Part shown: positions 15,936-25,066 of the stretch, one piece after another
How positions within the stretch are numbered: the first letter of the stretch is position 1
Layout of the letters: each line of letters begins with the position of its first letter
Assembly (NCBI RefSeq): GCF_003234655.2
Contig: NZ_CP126271.1
Coordinates: 744,001 to 808,000, forward strand
Source of the DNA: Curtobacterium sp. MCLR17_007
GTDB lineage: Bacteria > Actinomycetota > Actinomycetes > Actinomycetales > Microbacteriaceae
Direction: 5' to 3'
Length of the DNA: 64,000 bases
Program-made: the position numbers and the translations under genes
The notes under the pieces: model-generated
Databases searched by the model: none
What the model was told of the DNA's origin: nothing
Seen by the model: only the letters and a program-made list of their open reading frames with translations

Positions 15936-17198
15936 ATGAAGCACGCACGCACGACCCTCGCGATCGGCGCCGTCGCCGCCGTGGCGGCCCTCACCCTGTC
16001 CGGCTGCTCGGCCGGTGGCAACGCCAGCACCGACGGCCCCGCCACCCTCAAGGTCTGGACCGGGTTCACCGGCGGCGACCGCCCCGGCTACGCCACGATC
16101 GTCAAGGACTTCGAGAAGTCCCACCCGGACATCAAGATCGACATGACCGTCCAGCCGTGGGACACGATCCAGCAGAAGCTGCCCAGCGCCTGGCTCACCG
16201 GCCAGGGCCCGGACGTCGCCGCCGTCAGCTCGGACCCGAACGCCGTCGCGCAGTACGTCAAGACGAACTCCGTGCTGCCGATCACGATGACCGGCAGCGG
16301 CGACAGCAAGATCAACACGTCCGAGTTCGCCCCGGGCACCGTCAAGGAGTTCACCTACGACGGCAAGCTCTACGGCGTCCCCGCCAACTTCGCCACGCTG
16401 AGCCTGTACTACAACAAGAAGCTCTTCGAGGCGGCCGGCATCACGAACCCGCCGTCGACCGTCGCCGAGATGGCGACCGACGCGCAGAAGCTGACCGCGG
16501 ACGGCAAGTACGGCATCGCGCTGGCCGACAACCAGACGATCCAGATGTGGCCGGTGCTGCAGTGGCTCGAGGGCGGCGACATCGTCAACGGCAAGAACTG
16601 CAGCGTCGTGCAGTCGAGCGACGGCAAGCAGAGCCTGAAGACCTGGGCCGACCTGGTCGCGAAGGACAAGGTCAGCCCCGTCGGGCTCACCGGTGCCGAG
16701 GCCGACTCGCTCTTCTCGGCGGGCAAGGCCGCGATGGAGATCAACGGACCGTGGGCTGCCTCGGGCTACAAGTCGGCGGGCATCGACCTCGGCATCGTGA
16801 AGGTCCCGGTCGGCGTCGACGGCAAGTCCTCGACGCTCGGCTCGATCGCGCCGCTGTCGATCTCGGCGAAGACCAAGTACCCGAAGCAGGCACAGGAGTT
16901 CCTGGCCTACTGGACGTCGAAGACCGCGCAGCAGAAGTTCTCGCTGCAGACCGGGTTCCCGCCGCTGCGCACCGACCTGTCCGACGACGCCCAGCTCAAG
17001 GCCGACCCGACCGTGTCGGTCTTCGCCAGCCAGGTCCCGGACGCGCGGCTGTACCTGCCGCACGTACCGAACGCCACCAAGGTCGACTCCGACGGCTACG
17101 TCCCGCTGATCGGCGAGATCACCCGCGGCAAGTCGATCGACGACGCCACGAAGAGCGCCGGTCAGACGATCGACGGCCTCACCGGCTGCGGCCAGTGA
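15936..17198 (+). CDS. Sugar ABC importer, solute-binding lipoprotein (second system)
   Basis: 420 residues from ATG 15936 (AAGGAG at 15921-15926). The signal peptide ends in the lipobox LTLSGC, followed by a serine/glycine-rich tether. Family 1 binding-protein features: LKVWTGFTGGDRPGYATIVKDFEKSHPDIKI, LYGVPANFATLSLYYNKKLFEAAGI and AAMEINGPWAASGYKSAGI. It should present an arabinoxylan-derived oligosaccharide to the permeases that follow; the next gene begins in a GTGA overlap. Confidence 0.92.
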   Translation: MKHARTTLAIGAVAAVAALTLSGCSAGGNASTDGPATLKVWTGFTGGDRPGYATIVKDFEKSHPDIKIDMTVQPWDTIQQKLPSAWLTGQGPDVAAVSSDPNAVAQYVKTNSVLPITMTGSGDSKINTSEFAPGTVKEFTYDGKLYGVPANFATLSLYYNKKLFEAAGITNPPSTVAEMATDAQKLTADGKYGIALADNQTIQMWPVLQWLEGGDIVNGKNCSVVQSSDGKQSLKTWADLVAKDKVSPVGLTGAEADSLFSAGKAAMEINGPWAASGYKSAGIDLGIVKVPVGVDGKSSTLGSIAPLSISAKTKYPKQAQEFLAYWTSKTAQQKFSLQTGFPPLRTDLSDDAQLKADPTVSVFASQVPDARLYLPHVPNATKVDSDGYVPLIGEITRGKSIDDATKSAGQTIDGLTGCGQ

Positions 17199-18163
17199 CC
17201 GACCAGCTCACCGGGGCGGCTCCGCCACGCAAACCGCGTGGCGGGGCCCCCGCCTCCGGCAGGGACACCGGACTGGAGGCCCGCCCCACCCGCCGCCGAG
17301 CGCGCCGGTTCCAGCCGGCCTGGCTCTTCATGGCCCCGTCGCTGCTCATCCTGGGCGCGTTCGTGGTCTTCCCGATCCTGCGGTCGCTCTACTACTCGTT
17401 CTTCGACTGGACGGTCGGCGCCGTGTCGCAGCCGTTCGTCGGGTTCGGCAACTACACGAAGCTGTTCCACGACCAGCAGTTCTGGAACGCCCTGCGGATC
17501 ACGCTCGAGTACACGATCGTGTCCGTCGTGCTGCTCGTCGTCCTCGGGTTCGTCGCGGCACTGCTGCTGCAGCGGGACACCCTGGCGAACCGGATCGTCC
17601 GGTCGGTGTTCTTCTTCCCGACGATCGTGTCGCTCGTCACGATCGGCCTGGTGTGGAAGTTCCTGCTCGACCCGGACATCGGTCTGGTCGGCGGCATCAC
17701 CGCGGCCCTCGGACTGCCGAGCGTCGCCTGGCTGCAGTCCACCACACTCGCCCTGCCGACGATCGTCTTCGTGTCGGTCTGGAAGAGCATCGGCTTCGCG
17801 ATGATCCTGTTCGTCGCCGGACTCAAGGGCGTGCCCGCCGAACGGTACGAGGCAGCCGAGCTCGACGGCGCGAACCGCTGGCAGACCGTCTGGCGGATCA
17901 CCCTGCCGAGCATCCGCCCGACCATGCTCTTCACGTCGATGATCCTGACGATCCAGTCATTCCAGGTCTTCGACCTCGTGTACGTCATGACCGGCGGCGG
18001 ACCGGTCTTCCACACGGACACGCTCGTGAACCTGCTCTACCGCGACGGGTTCGTCAACTACCAGACCGGCTACGCGTCGGCCATCTCCTGGGTCCTCTTC
18101 GTGATCATCATGCTCATCTCCCTCCTGCAGCTCCGGCTCTTCCGCTACGACGATGTCGACTGA
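17195..18163 (+). CDS. Sugar ABC importer permease (MalF/UgpA type, second system)
   Basis: 322 residues from GTG 17195, which overlaps the preceding stop. A polar N-terminal tail precedes six membrane helices beginning AWLFMAPSLLILGAFVVFPI; the EAA loop is VPAERYEAAELDGANRWQTVWRITLPSI. It ends 11 bp inside the start of the next permease gene. No ATPase gene is linked. Confidence 0.93.
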   Translation: MTDQLTGAAPPRKPRGGAPASGRDTGLEARPTRRRARRFQPAWLFMAPSLLILGAFVVFPILRSLYYSFFDWTVGAVSQPFVGFGNYTKLFHDQQFWNALRITLEYTIVSVVLLVVLGFVAALLLQRDTLANRIVRSVFFFPTIVSLVTIGLVWKFLLDPDIGLVGGITAALGLPSVAWLQSTTLALPTIVFVSVWKSIGFAMILFVAGLKGVPAERYEAAELDGANRWQTVWRITLPSIRPTMLFTSMILTIQSFQVFDLVYVMTGGGPVFHTDTLVNLLYRDGFVNYQTGYASAISWVLFVIIMLISLLQLRLFRYDDVD

Positions 18164-19070
18164 GGCGCGCGTCCGGCGACCGTCCCTGACGGAGCCGGCC
18201 CGGGCCTCCCGTCCGGACCCCACCCGCGACCGGCGACACGGCCGCCGGACCGGTGCCGCTCGCACCGGTTCCGTCCTGAAGTGGGTGTACCTCGGCATCG
18301 GACTCGTGGTCGCGCTCGTGCCGTTCGTCTGGATGGTGAGCGGCTCGTTCCGATCGGAGTCGGACCTGTTCGGCCACCCGGCCAGCCTGTTCCCGACGAG
18401 CATCACGCTGCACGGCTACGTCGGCGTCTGGCAGCAGCTGCCGTTCCTGCGCCTGCTGCTCAACTCGTTCGTGTTCACCGTCGTGACCACCGTGCTGACG
18501 TTGTTCTTCGACTCGATGTGCGCCTACGCGCTGGCGCGGATGCGGTTCGTCGGGCGGAACGTCGCGTTCGTGCTCGTCATCGCCACGCTCATGGTGCCGT
18601 TCCAGGTGACGCTCATCCCGGTGTTCGTGGAGCTGTTCCACCTGGGCTGGCTGAACACCTACCAGGGGCTCATCATCCCGCGGGCGACGAGCGCGTTCGG
18701 GATCTTCCTGTTCCGGCAGTTCTTCATCGACATCCCCGTCGAGCTGGACGAGGCTGCCCGCATCGACGGTGCCGGACACTGGCGCATCTACTGGCAGGTC
18801 ATCCTGCCGCTCGCGAAGCCCGCGATCGCCACGGTCGCCGTGCTGAACGGGATGGCGCTGTGGAACGACCTGCTCTGGCCGCTCGTCGTCACGACCTCGA
18901 ACGACATGCTGACGCTGCCCGCCGGGTTGACGCTGTTCGGGGGAGCGCACGTGACCGACCACGCGGTCCTGCTGGCCGGTGCGGTGATCTCGCTGCTGCC
19001 GATCGCCGTCGGGTTCTTCTTCGCACAGAAGTTCTTCGTCGCCGGTGTGGCGACCACGGGGCTGAAGTGA
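18153..19070 (+). CDS. Sugar ABC importer permease (MalG/UgpE type, second system)
   Basis: 305 residues from ATG 18153. An arginine-rich cytoplasmic tail of about 45 residues leads into VYLGIGLVVALVPFVWMVSG and five further helices; the EAA loop is IPVELDEAARIDGAGHWRIYWQVILPL. It partners the upstream MalF-type permease. Its stop overlaps the start of the GH1-like gene (GTGA). Confidence 0.93.
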   Translation: MSTEARVRRPSLTEPARASRPDPTRDRRHGRRTGAARTGSVLKWVYLGIGLVVALVPFVWMVSGSFRSESDLFGHPASLFPTSITLHGYVGVWQQLPFLRLLLNSFVFTVVTTVLTLFFDSMCAYALARMRFVGRNVAFVLVIATLMVPFQVTLIPVFVELFHLGWLNTYQGLIIPRATSAFGIFLFRQFFIDIPVELDEAARIDGAGHWRIYWQVILPLAKPAIATVAVLNGMALWNDLLWPLVVTTSNDMLTLPAGLTLFGGAHVTDHAVLLAGAVISLLPIAVGFFFAQKFFVAGVATTGLK

Positions 19071-20419
19071 GCGAGCCGACCCGGCCGGGTGCGGGGGTCG
19101 CTCCGCGGGTCCGCGCCTTCGCCCCGGGGACCTTCACCTTCGTCGCGGGCATCGAGGACACGTGCGTCTACCCGCCCGCGCACTTCGCGATGGCCCCGCT
19201 CGACGAGCACGAGCTGACCGGGCACGACCGTGCCTGGCGCGAGGACCTCGACACCGTGGCCGCCCTCGGCGCCACCGCGCTGCGCTACGGCGTGGACTGG
19301 CCGCGGGTGCACGTCGCACCGGGTGTGTTCGACTGGGCGGTCCTCGACGAGCGGTTGGCGTACGCGGCGTCGCTCGGGATCACCGTCATCGCGGACCTGG
19401 TGCACTACGGCACGCCCACGTGGCTCGAGCAGTCGTTCGCGGACCCGGGGTACCCGGCGGCGGTCGCGTCCTTCGCGGGGGCGTTCGCCGGACGGTACGC
19501 GGGTGTGGTCGACCACGTGACCCCGCTCAACGAGCCGATCACGACCGCGTCGTTCGCCGGGCTGCGCGGGGTGTGGCCTCCGGCGCTGACCGGGTGGGAC
19601 GGGTGGACCCGCGTCGTGCTCGGGATCGCCGCGGGTCTGCAGCAGTCCGTCGCCGCGGTCCGGTCCGCGAACCCGGATGCCGTGATCGTGCACGTGGAGG
19701 CCTCATCGCTGGTCACGGTGGCGTCGTCGGCGGCACCGGCGGCGGCGTCGTCGTCCCGCGCGTCGGCGCTCGTCGCCGAGGCGGCCATGCTCGAGGCGCT
19801 CGGCTTCCTGCCGACCGACCTGGTCCTCGGCCGCGTCGACGCGATGCACCCGTCCCACGCCTGGCTGCTGTCCCACGGGGCGTCCGCCGCAGCGTTGGAC
19901 GAGCTCGTCGACGGCGCCGTGACGATCGACGTGCTCGGCGTCAACTACTACCCGGACCTGTCACCTCGGCGGCTCGAGGACGGACCCGACGGCACCGTGC
20001 AGCACGCCCACGACCGCTGGACCGAGGGCCTCGTGGAGTCCCTCACCCGGTTCGACGCGCGGTACGGGCTGCCGATGGTCGTCACCGAGACGTCGATCGA
20101 GGGCGACGACGCGGTCCGGTCGGCCTGGGTGCGGGACTCCGTCGTCGCGGTCCGCTCGCTCGCCGACGCCGGGGTCGACGTGCGTGGGTGGACGTGGTGG
20201 CCGGTCTTCGACTTCGTGGACTGGTCGTACGCGTCCGGTGGTCGGAACGTCGAGGAGTTCACCGTCGCACCGGACGTCGTCGCCGAGCGCACCGGATCGG
20301 GACGGAAGACGCCGTACCTGCGGCGGATGGGGCTCGTCCGGCTCGAGGAGCAGCTCGACGGCACCCTGGTCCGGGTACCCACGGCCGCCGCTGAGGCCTA
20401 CCGCACCGCGGCGGGGTAG
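19067..20419 (+). CDS. GH1-like (clan GH-A) beta-glycosidase
   Basis: 450 residues from GTG 19067, translationally coupled to the permease. No signal peptide, so intracellular. The TIM-barrel carries the acid/base Asn-Glu in HVTPLNEPITTAS and a nucleophile-like Glu in MVVTETSIEGDD, where classic GH1 enzymes have TENG; the W-W pair in VRGWTWWPVFDFVDW matches the GH1 aglycone region. The divergence from TENG means it may belong to a sister family. It probably hydrolyses the oligosaccharide imported by this operon. Confidence 0.8.
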   Translation: MSEPTRPGAGVAPRVRAFAPGTFTFVAGIEDTCVYPPAHFAMAPLDEHELTGHDRAWREDLDTVAALGATALRYGVDWPRVHVAPGVFDWAVLDERLAYAASLGITVIADLVHYGTPTWLEQSFADPGYPAAVASFAGAFAGRYAGVVDHVTPLNEPITTASFAGLRGVWPPALTGWDGWTRVVLGIAAGLQQSVAAVRSANPDAVIVHVEASSLVTVASSAAPAAASSSRASALVAEAAMLEALGFLPTDLVLGRVDAMHPSHAWLLSHGASAAALDELVDGAVTIDVLGVNYYPDLSPRRLEDGPDGTVQHAHDRWTEGLVESLTRFDARYGLPMVVTETSIEGDDAVRSAWVRDSVVAVRSLADAGVDVRGWTWWPVFDFVDWSYASGGRNVEEFTVAPDVVAERTGSGRKTPYLRRMGLVRLEEQLDGTLVRVPTAAAEAYRTAAG

Positions 20420-20440
20420 CGGCGGCGCGCTCGCGCGGGT

Positions 20441-20508
20441 GGTGGCAGCAAAAGCGACAACGCAGCGTGTTCTGCGCCGCGCATTCGCTGCCGCCATGTC
20501 GCTTTCGG
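20441..20508. repeat. Intergenic inverted repeat unit, copy 1
   Basis: GGTGGCAGCAAAAGCGACAA at the left and TGTCGCTTTCGG at the right form an imperfect hairpin with a ~40-bp GC-rich centre. It is nearly identical over ~60 bp to copy 2 at 20591-20654. The 20420-20728 gap holds no gene other than these repeats and short GGTGGTGGCAGCG reiterations around 20565-20600. Confidence 0.75.
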
Positions 20509-20590
20509 GAACGACTCCGGCGCTGCCGAGGAGTGCGGCGGGCTCGCGCGGTCGCGGGGTGGTGGCAGCGCGGGTGGTGGCTGCGCGGGG

Positions 20591-20654
20591 TGGTGGCAGC
20601 GAAAGCGACAACGGAGCGTGTTCTGCGCCGCGCGTTCGCTGCCGCCATGTCGCG
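20591..20654. repeat. Intergenic inverted repeat unit, copy 2
   Basis: A direct copy of the unit at 20441-20508 (left arm GGTGGCAGCGAAAGCGACAA; shared centre GCGTGTTCTGCGCCGCGC). Its right arm is cut short after CCGCCATGTCGC. The related third copy is at 14571-14632. Confidence 0.75.
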
Positions 20655-20728
20655 TCAGCGGTGCGACCCCGTCGGAACCCCGTCCACCGTGGCCACCCGA
20701 GTCGGGTCCGCCGTGCCAGGCTGGCCCC

Positions 20729-21457
20729 GTGGACGAGCCCGACGACCCCGACGAGCCCGACGAGCCCGACGAGCCCGACGCGCCCGACGAACCCGACGTG
20801 CCCTGGCTGCAGCGCCTGCGCGACGGGGTCGTCCCGCCCGCACGGTGGTTGTTCGTCACGCTCGGCGCCCTCACCGCCGCGGGTGCCCTCCTGCTGTGGG
20901 CCGAGGCACTGCACCTCGAGTGGGTCGCCGACCTGTGGGAGCACACACAGCGCATCGGGGCCGTCGTCCTCGTCCCACCCGTGCTCGTCGTCACCGGCCC
21001 GGTCGTCGCGCTCGCTGCCTGGTGGTCGGGACGACGGGACCGCCGGGTCCTCGCCCGCATCCGCGCGAGGGGCGACGACGTCGCGCTCCACCTGCCCGTG
21101 ACGACGCCGTCCATCCGCGAACCCGACGAGCTGTCCGACCCCGCGCCGGTGCTCTGGACGGTCGACTCCGACGGCCTACACGGCTGGTCCTCCCATGCGG
21201 ATCGTCCGGTGCACGACCTGCCGTGGCAGCGGATCCGGCGGATCGACGTCGCGACGCACACCGTGCGCGGACAGGACCAGGACTTCGGCATCTGGATCGA
21301 CCTCGACCGGGGGCACCTCGTCCTGGCACCGCGGGCAGCACTCGGACGGCCGTTCGCGGCGAGCGGCGCGCAGTGGGCGACGCTCGTGCGGGTCCTCCGA
21401 GCGCTGCGCAGCAGGGCCGCGGGGGCGTCGCCAGCGGTGCCGGGACCGACGACGTGA
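20729..21457 (+). CDS. Two-helix membrane protein with an acidic DEP repeat
   Basis: 242 residues from GTG 20729. The first ~22 residues are a run of Asp-Glu-Pro triplets encoded by a GACGAGCCC microsatellite. Two membrane helices follow (PARWLFVTLGALTAAGALLLW and AVVLVPPVLVVTGPVVALAAWW), and the C-terminal half (LWTVDSDGLHGWSSH...LPWQRIRRIDV) reads like a small PH-like beta domain with the two-helix anchor seen in other bacterial PH-domain membrane proteins. Function unknown. The repeat is a likely site of length variation. Confidence 0.65.
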   Translation: MDEPDDPDEPDEPDEPDAPDEPDVPWLQRLRDGVVPPARWLFVTLGALTAAGALLLWAEALHLEWVADLWEHTQRIGAVVLVPPVLVVTGPVVALAAWWSGRRDRRVLARIRARGDDVALHLPVTTPSIREPDELSDPAPVLWTVDSDGLHGWSSHADRPVHDLPWQRIRRIDVATHTVRGQDQDFGIWIDLDRGHLVLAPRAALGRPFAASGAQWATLVRVLRALRSRAAGASPAVPGPTT

Positions 21458-21503
21458 CGGACAGGAGGCTCGTGGCGGCGCCGCCACGAGCCTCCTGTCC
21501 GTC
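21456..21503 (+). terminator. 48-bp perfect palindrome acting as terminator
   Basis: Two 24-bp arms (GACGGACAGGAGGCTCGTGGCGGC and complement in outline) meet without a gap, starting at the stop codon of the preceding gene. Its GACGG...GGAGGC theme is the same as in the terminator at 9855-9894, so this host seems to use a recurring GACGGGAGGC-type hairpin. Confidence 0.8.
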
Positions 21504-21577
21504 GTCCTGAACGAACTGCAGGCCAACGAGCCGCCGCTGGCGGCTGGATCATCGGCAGCGGCGGGACAGTTCCCACC

Positions 21578-23716
21578 ATGACCCGCACGAACGGCTTCCA
21601 CATGCGCACCGCGCGCTGGACCCAGCAGCCCAGGCACGAGCGCCTGACGCTCGCCGCGATCATCGTCCTCGGCGCCGTGCTGACGAGCTGGAACCTGGCC
21701 CGCGGGGGTGACTCGGAGTTCTACGCCGCGGCTGCCCGGTCGATGTCCGAGTCGTGGCCGGCGTTCCTGAGCGGCGCGTTCGACCCCGGCGCGACCGTGA
21801 CCCTCGACAAGCTGGCGGGCTTCGCGGTGCCCCAGGCGGTGAGCGTGCGGGTCTTCGGCATGTCGACGGCGGCCCTGGCGTTGCCGCAGGTCCTCGAGGG
21901 CATCGTCACCGTCTGGGCCGTCTCGCTCGTCGGACTCCGCTGGGCGGGATCGCGCGTCGGGCTGGTCGCGGCAGCGCTCGCCGCGAGCACGCCGATCTTC
22001 GTGTCGATGTTCGGCCACCCGATGGAGGACGGCCTGCTCACCATGGCGCTCGCCGTCGCGCTGGTGTGGTGGCAGCGGGCGGCGCTCGCCGGGACGTGGT
22101 GGCCGCTGCTGCTGTCGGGGCTCTTCGTCGGCGTCGGGTTCCAGGCGAAGATGCTGCAGGCGTGGCTGATCCTGCCCGCGCTCGTCGTCGGCACGGTCGT
22201 CGCGTCCGGGACCGGCGGGGCACGCGTGCGGCGCGGCATCGGGCACGCGGCCGTGCTCGTCGGCGCCGCGGTGGTCGCGTCGCTGTCCTGGTCGGTCGTG
22301 CTGGCGCTGCTGCCGACGTCCGCTCACCCGTACTTCGACGGGTCGACCGACGACGACGTCTTCGCGATGGTGTTCGGGTACAACGGCGTCGACCGGTTCC
22401 TGCCCGGGCTCTGGCCCGGAGCTGTCGGGGCGCTCGGCGCGGTCGGTCATGCCGTCGGGCACGCCGTCGGAGGTGCCGCCCGGCACTTCGGGGCCGGCGG
22501 CGGGCACCGGGACCTGCTACAGCTGTTCTCCGCGCGGTACGCCTCGCAGGTGGGATGGTCGTGGCCAGCAGCACTCGTCGGTGTCGGCATCGGTGCCGCA
22601 AGCTGGTGGCGCGCTCGCACCGATCGGGAGGCCCGACCTGCCTCCGCCACGCTCGTCACGCTGGTCGTGTGGCTGGTCACCGCGAGTGTGGTGCTGTCCG
22701 TCCTGCGGCTCCCGCACACCGCGTATGTCGCGGCGGTCGGTGTGCAGCTCGCGGTGCTCGCCGCCGTCGGCTGGTCGGGTGCTGCTCGGTGCGTCACGGC
22801 GTCGGACCGGCGCCTGCTGGCCGTGCCGGCAGGACTGCTCGTGGTGCAGGGGGCGTGGTGGGTGTGGCTCGCGTCGGCGAGCGACGAGCCCGTGCTGCTC
22901 GGAGGGGCCGCGGTCGGCGTGACCGGCGTGGCCCTCGTGGCGGTGCTCGTCGTCGGACTGCGGTCGGGGACGTTCCCGGCTCCCGGTACCGGCGCTGGTG
23001 TCGTGGCCGGTGCCGGTGCTGGTCGTCTGTCCCGTCGGGTGGCTGCGGCGCTGCTCGTCACCGCGGTGGTGGCGGGGCCGGCGTGCTTCTCGCTGCAGGC
23101 GCTCGACGCCGCGCGGGACGGAAGCGGTGGAGACGCCTCGGTCGGCGCCGTGCCGGGGCAGTTCGGGCAGTTCGTACAGCCGGCGCGTGCCGGGGCGGTG
23201 GGCGTCGCTCGCGCGGGTGGTGTCGGCACGCGGAGTCGTCTCGACGCCCGCGGCGGCTCCGTCGCGCGTGGCGGGTCCGGGACGACGTCCGGGTTCCACG
23301 TGTCGGCACCCGCCATCGTGGGCGGGCGGCTGTCGCTGCCCGCGTCGGAAGCCTCCCTCGTCGGCGATGCCGAGCAGGACGGCGGTGGCCGGGGCGGAGC
23401 GCCGCTGTTCCTGACCGACTCGTGGCGGGTGTCGGCCGACGTCATCGAGACCACCGGGGACGAGGTCCTGACCGACGGCGGGTTCTCCGGGCAGGCACCG
23501 GTGTTCACGACGGCGCAGATCGAGTCCATGGTGCACAGCGGCCGGGTGCACCTGCTCGTGGTCGCGGCGTCCTCACGGGTGCACGACCCGGTCCGGCAGG
23601 CGGGAGCCGACCTCGGCTGCACGGTGGTGCACCGGTGGGGGAGCGCCACGAGCGGCTTCGGCGGGCGGGGCGGCTTCGGCAGCCCGACGTCGTTCGCGCT
23701 CGAGCGCTGTGCGTGA
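21578..23716 (+). CDS. GT39/ArnT-like membrane glycosyltransferase
   Basis: 712 residues from ATG 21578. A polytopic protein with about eleven hydrophobic segments and a large C-terminal extracytoplasmic region. The first loop GGDSEFYAAAARSMSESWPAF carries the acidic pair expected of the catalytic loop in polyprenyl-phosphate-dependent GT-C enzymes, and GHPMEDGLLTM is the second conserved loop of this actinobacterial group (putative mannosyltransferase). It would move a sugar from a lipid carrier to a cell-surface acceptor. The Gly/Ala-rich segment 3' of the helices is weakly conserved. Confidence 0.8.
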   Translation: MTRTNGFHMRTARWTQQPRHERLTLAAIIVLGAVLTSWNLARGGDSEFYAAAARSMSESWPAFLSGAFDPGATVTLDKLAGFAVPQAVSVRVFGMSTAALALPQVLEGIVTVWAVSLVGLRWAGSRVGLVAAALAASTPIFVSMFGHPMEDGLLTMALAVALVWWQRAALAGTWWPLLLSGLFVGVGFQAKMLQAWLILPALVVGTVVASGTGGARVRRGIGHAAVLVGAAVVASLSWSVVLALLPTSAHPYFDGSTDDDVFAMVFGYNGVDRFLPGLWPGAVGALGAVGHAVGHAVGGAARHFGAGGGHRDLLQLFSARYASQVGWSWPAALVGVGIGAASWWRARTDREARPASATLVTLVVWLVTASVVLSVLRLPHTAYVAAVGVQLAVLAAVGWSGAARCVTASDRRLLAVPAGLLVVQGAWWVWLASASDEPVLLGGAAVGVTGVALVAVLVVGLRSGTFPAPGTGAGVVAGAGAGRLSRRVAAALLVTAVVAGPACFSLQALDAARDGSGGDASVGAVPGQFGQFVQPARAGAVGVARAGGVGTRSRLDARGGSVARGGSGTTSGFHVSAPAIVGGRLSLPASEASLVGDAEQDGGGRGGAPLFLTDSWRVSADVIETTGDEVLTDGGFSGQAPVFTTAQIESMVHSGRVHLLVVAASSRVHDPVRQAGADLGCTVVHRWGSATSGFGGRGGFGSPTSFALERCA

Positions 23717-23771
23717 CGGGGAAAGCGGTCAGCCGATCGCCGCTGGCGCCACTTCGCTGCGACACTGGGAC

Positions 23772-24275
23772 ATGCTCGAGTTGGTGCGTCCGCAGTCGGC
23801 GTTGCACGAGGCGTGGGCCGAGGCCCACGCCGAGTGGGGTCCGGGCCTGCACGAGGACGGGTTCGGGATCGCCGCACACGACGACGTCGACAGCGACGAC
23901 GGGTTCCGCACGTGGGTCGGTCGACTGCGCGCTGAGCCCGGCGTGCTCTGGTGGATCGTCGAGGACGGGCGGGTCCTCGGTGGGATCGCACTCCGCGCTC
24001 CGGGCGATCCGAGCGTGCAGCTGCTCGGCCACGTCGGGTACGGGATCCGCCCGTCGGCACGAGGCCGCGGCGTCGCGACGTGGGCCCTGGGCCAGGTGCT
24101 CGCACATGCGGCACGCGTCGGGATCGACCCCGTGGTCGCTGTCTGCCGCGAGGACAACGCGGGCTCGATCGGGACGCTCGAGCACTACGACGCGGTGCTC
24201 CTCGCCACCGAACTCCGCGAGGGGACGCGGCTGCGTCGCTACGCCATCTCGCGGTCGCACAAGCGTCCGGGGTAG
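23772..24275 (+). CDS. GNAT-family N-acetyltransferase
   Basis: 167 residues from ATG 23772; an in-frame GTG at 23709 would overlap the glycosyltransferase stop and add a non-family tail. The acetyl-CoA-binding motif A is VGYGIRPSARGRGVATWALGQVL and motif B is VCREDNAGSIGTLEHYDAVLL. It is of the RimJ/YobR-like protein type. The acceptor is unknown. Confidence 0.85.
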   Translation: MLELVRPQSALHEAWAEAHAEWGPGLHEDGFGIAAHDDVDSDDGFRTWVGRLRAEPGVLWWIVEDGRVLGGIALRAPGDPSVQLLGHVGYGIRPSARGRGVATWALGQVLAHAARVGIDPVVAVCREDNAGSIGTLEHYDAVLLATELREGTRLRRYAISRSHKRPG

Positions 24276-24282
24276 CGCCCGC

Positions 24283-24558
24283 TCAGTCCTCGTCCTGCGC
24301 GCGAGACCGAGTGGCTCGGGCGATCTGCCAGACGGAGACACCGACCACGGCGGCACCGACGACACCGGCGATCCACGAGCCCGCGACTCCGATCAGTGGC
24401 TGCGTCGTGCAGGAACTCGTCCCGCCGCCGCCCGGCGCGGCATCGGCACAGCTGCTCACCTGCATCAGGGTCAGGAGCAGGGCGGTCACCGCTGTGACGA
24501 CGGCGACGGTGCTCCAGCCGATCACTCGATCCACAACGCGCTCCGTCCACGACACCAC
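24283..24558 (-). CDS. Small two-helix membrane protein
   Basis: 91 residues from a GTG start. Helix 1 (STVAVVTAVTALLLTLMQV) and helix 2 (IAGVVGAAVVGVSVWQIA) flank a loop with two cysteines that could form a disulfide outside the membrane. No recognised family. It is convergent with the GNAT gene. Confidence 0.6.
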   Translation of the reverse strand: MVSWTERVVDRVIGWSTVAVVTAVTALLLTLMQVSSCADAAPGGGGTSSCTTQPLIGVAGSWIAGVVGAAVVGVSVWQIARATRSRAQDED

Positions 24559-24599
24559 CTACCGTGTCCGCCTACCCCGTAGGGGTGTAGACAACCTGT

Positions 24600-25064
24600 G
24601 TGAGCGACGACGGGGCCCGGCAGCGCGGACACCTGGCGGTCCCGATCCGCCGTGTCTTCCCCTGGTGGTACCTGGTCGGCGCGGTCGTGACGGCCGCCGT
24701 CCTGATCCTGCTGGACCCGGACGGCAACCAGGCGATGATCGCCTTCTGGGGACCGGCGATCGGGATCACGATCCGCGAGCGCGAGCAGACCGCACGGGCC
24801 CGCTCGGACCAGGGGCTGCCCGTCGACGGTGCGTCGCTCCGGTCGGAGCCTTGGCTCGAGCCGCTGAGCGCAACGCTGCTCACCGGGGCCGCCGTGGGCA
24901 TCGGCCTCCTGCTGGACGCGCTGTTCGGTCATCGGACGTTCGTCACGACGTGGGTCGGCGCAGGCTTCCTGGTGGCCAGTGCCGTCTGCTTCCTCGCGGT
25001 GCTCCTGGTCCTCCGCGCGCGGCGTCGGCGACGGCGGGCAGCCGCGGCGCGACCCGTCTCATGA
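24600..25064 (+). CDS. Membrane protein of unknown function
   Basis: 154 residues from GTG 24600. Four hydrophobic helices in two pairs (WWYLVGAVVTAAVLILL, QAMIAFWGPAIGITI, TLLTGAAVGIGLLLDALF, FLVASAVCFLAVLLVL) and an arginine-rich C-terminus. No recognised family; divergent from the preceding small membrane protein and convergent with the TetR gene. Confidence 0.6.
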   Translation: MSDDGARQRGHLAVPIRRVFPWWYLVGAVVTAAVLILLDPDGNQAMIAFWGPAIGITIREREQTARARSDQGLPVDGASLRSEPWLEPLSATLLTGAAVGIGLLLDALFGHRTFVTTWVGAGFLVASAVCFLAVLLVLRARRRRRRAAAARPVS

Positions 25065-25066
25065 CG

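Noticed and set aside
20420..20728. Possible CRISPR array because of two ~65-bp repeats
   Set aside because: Only two units, with internal dyads and unequal ends, and no regular spacers or cas genes.
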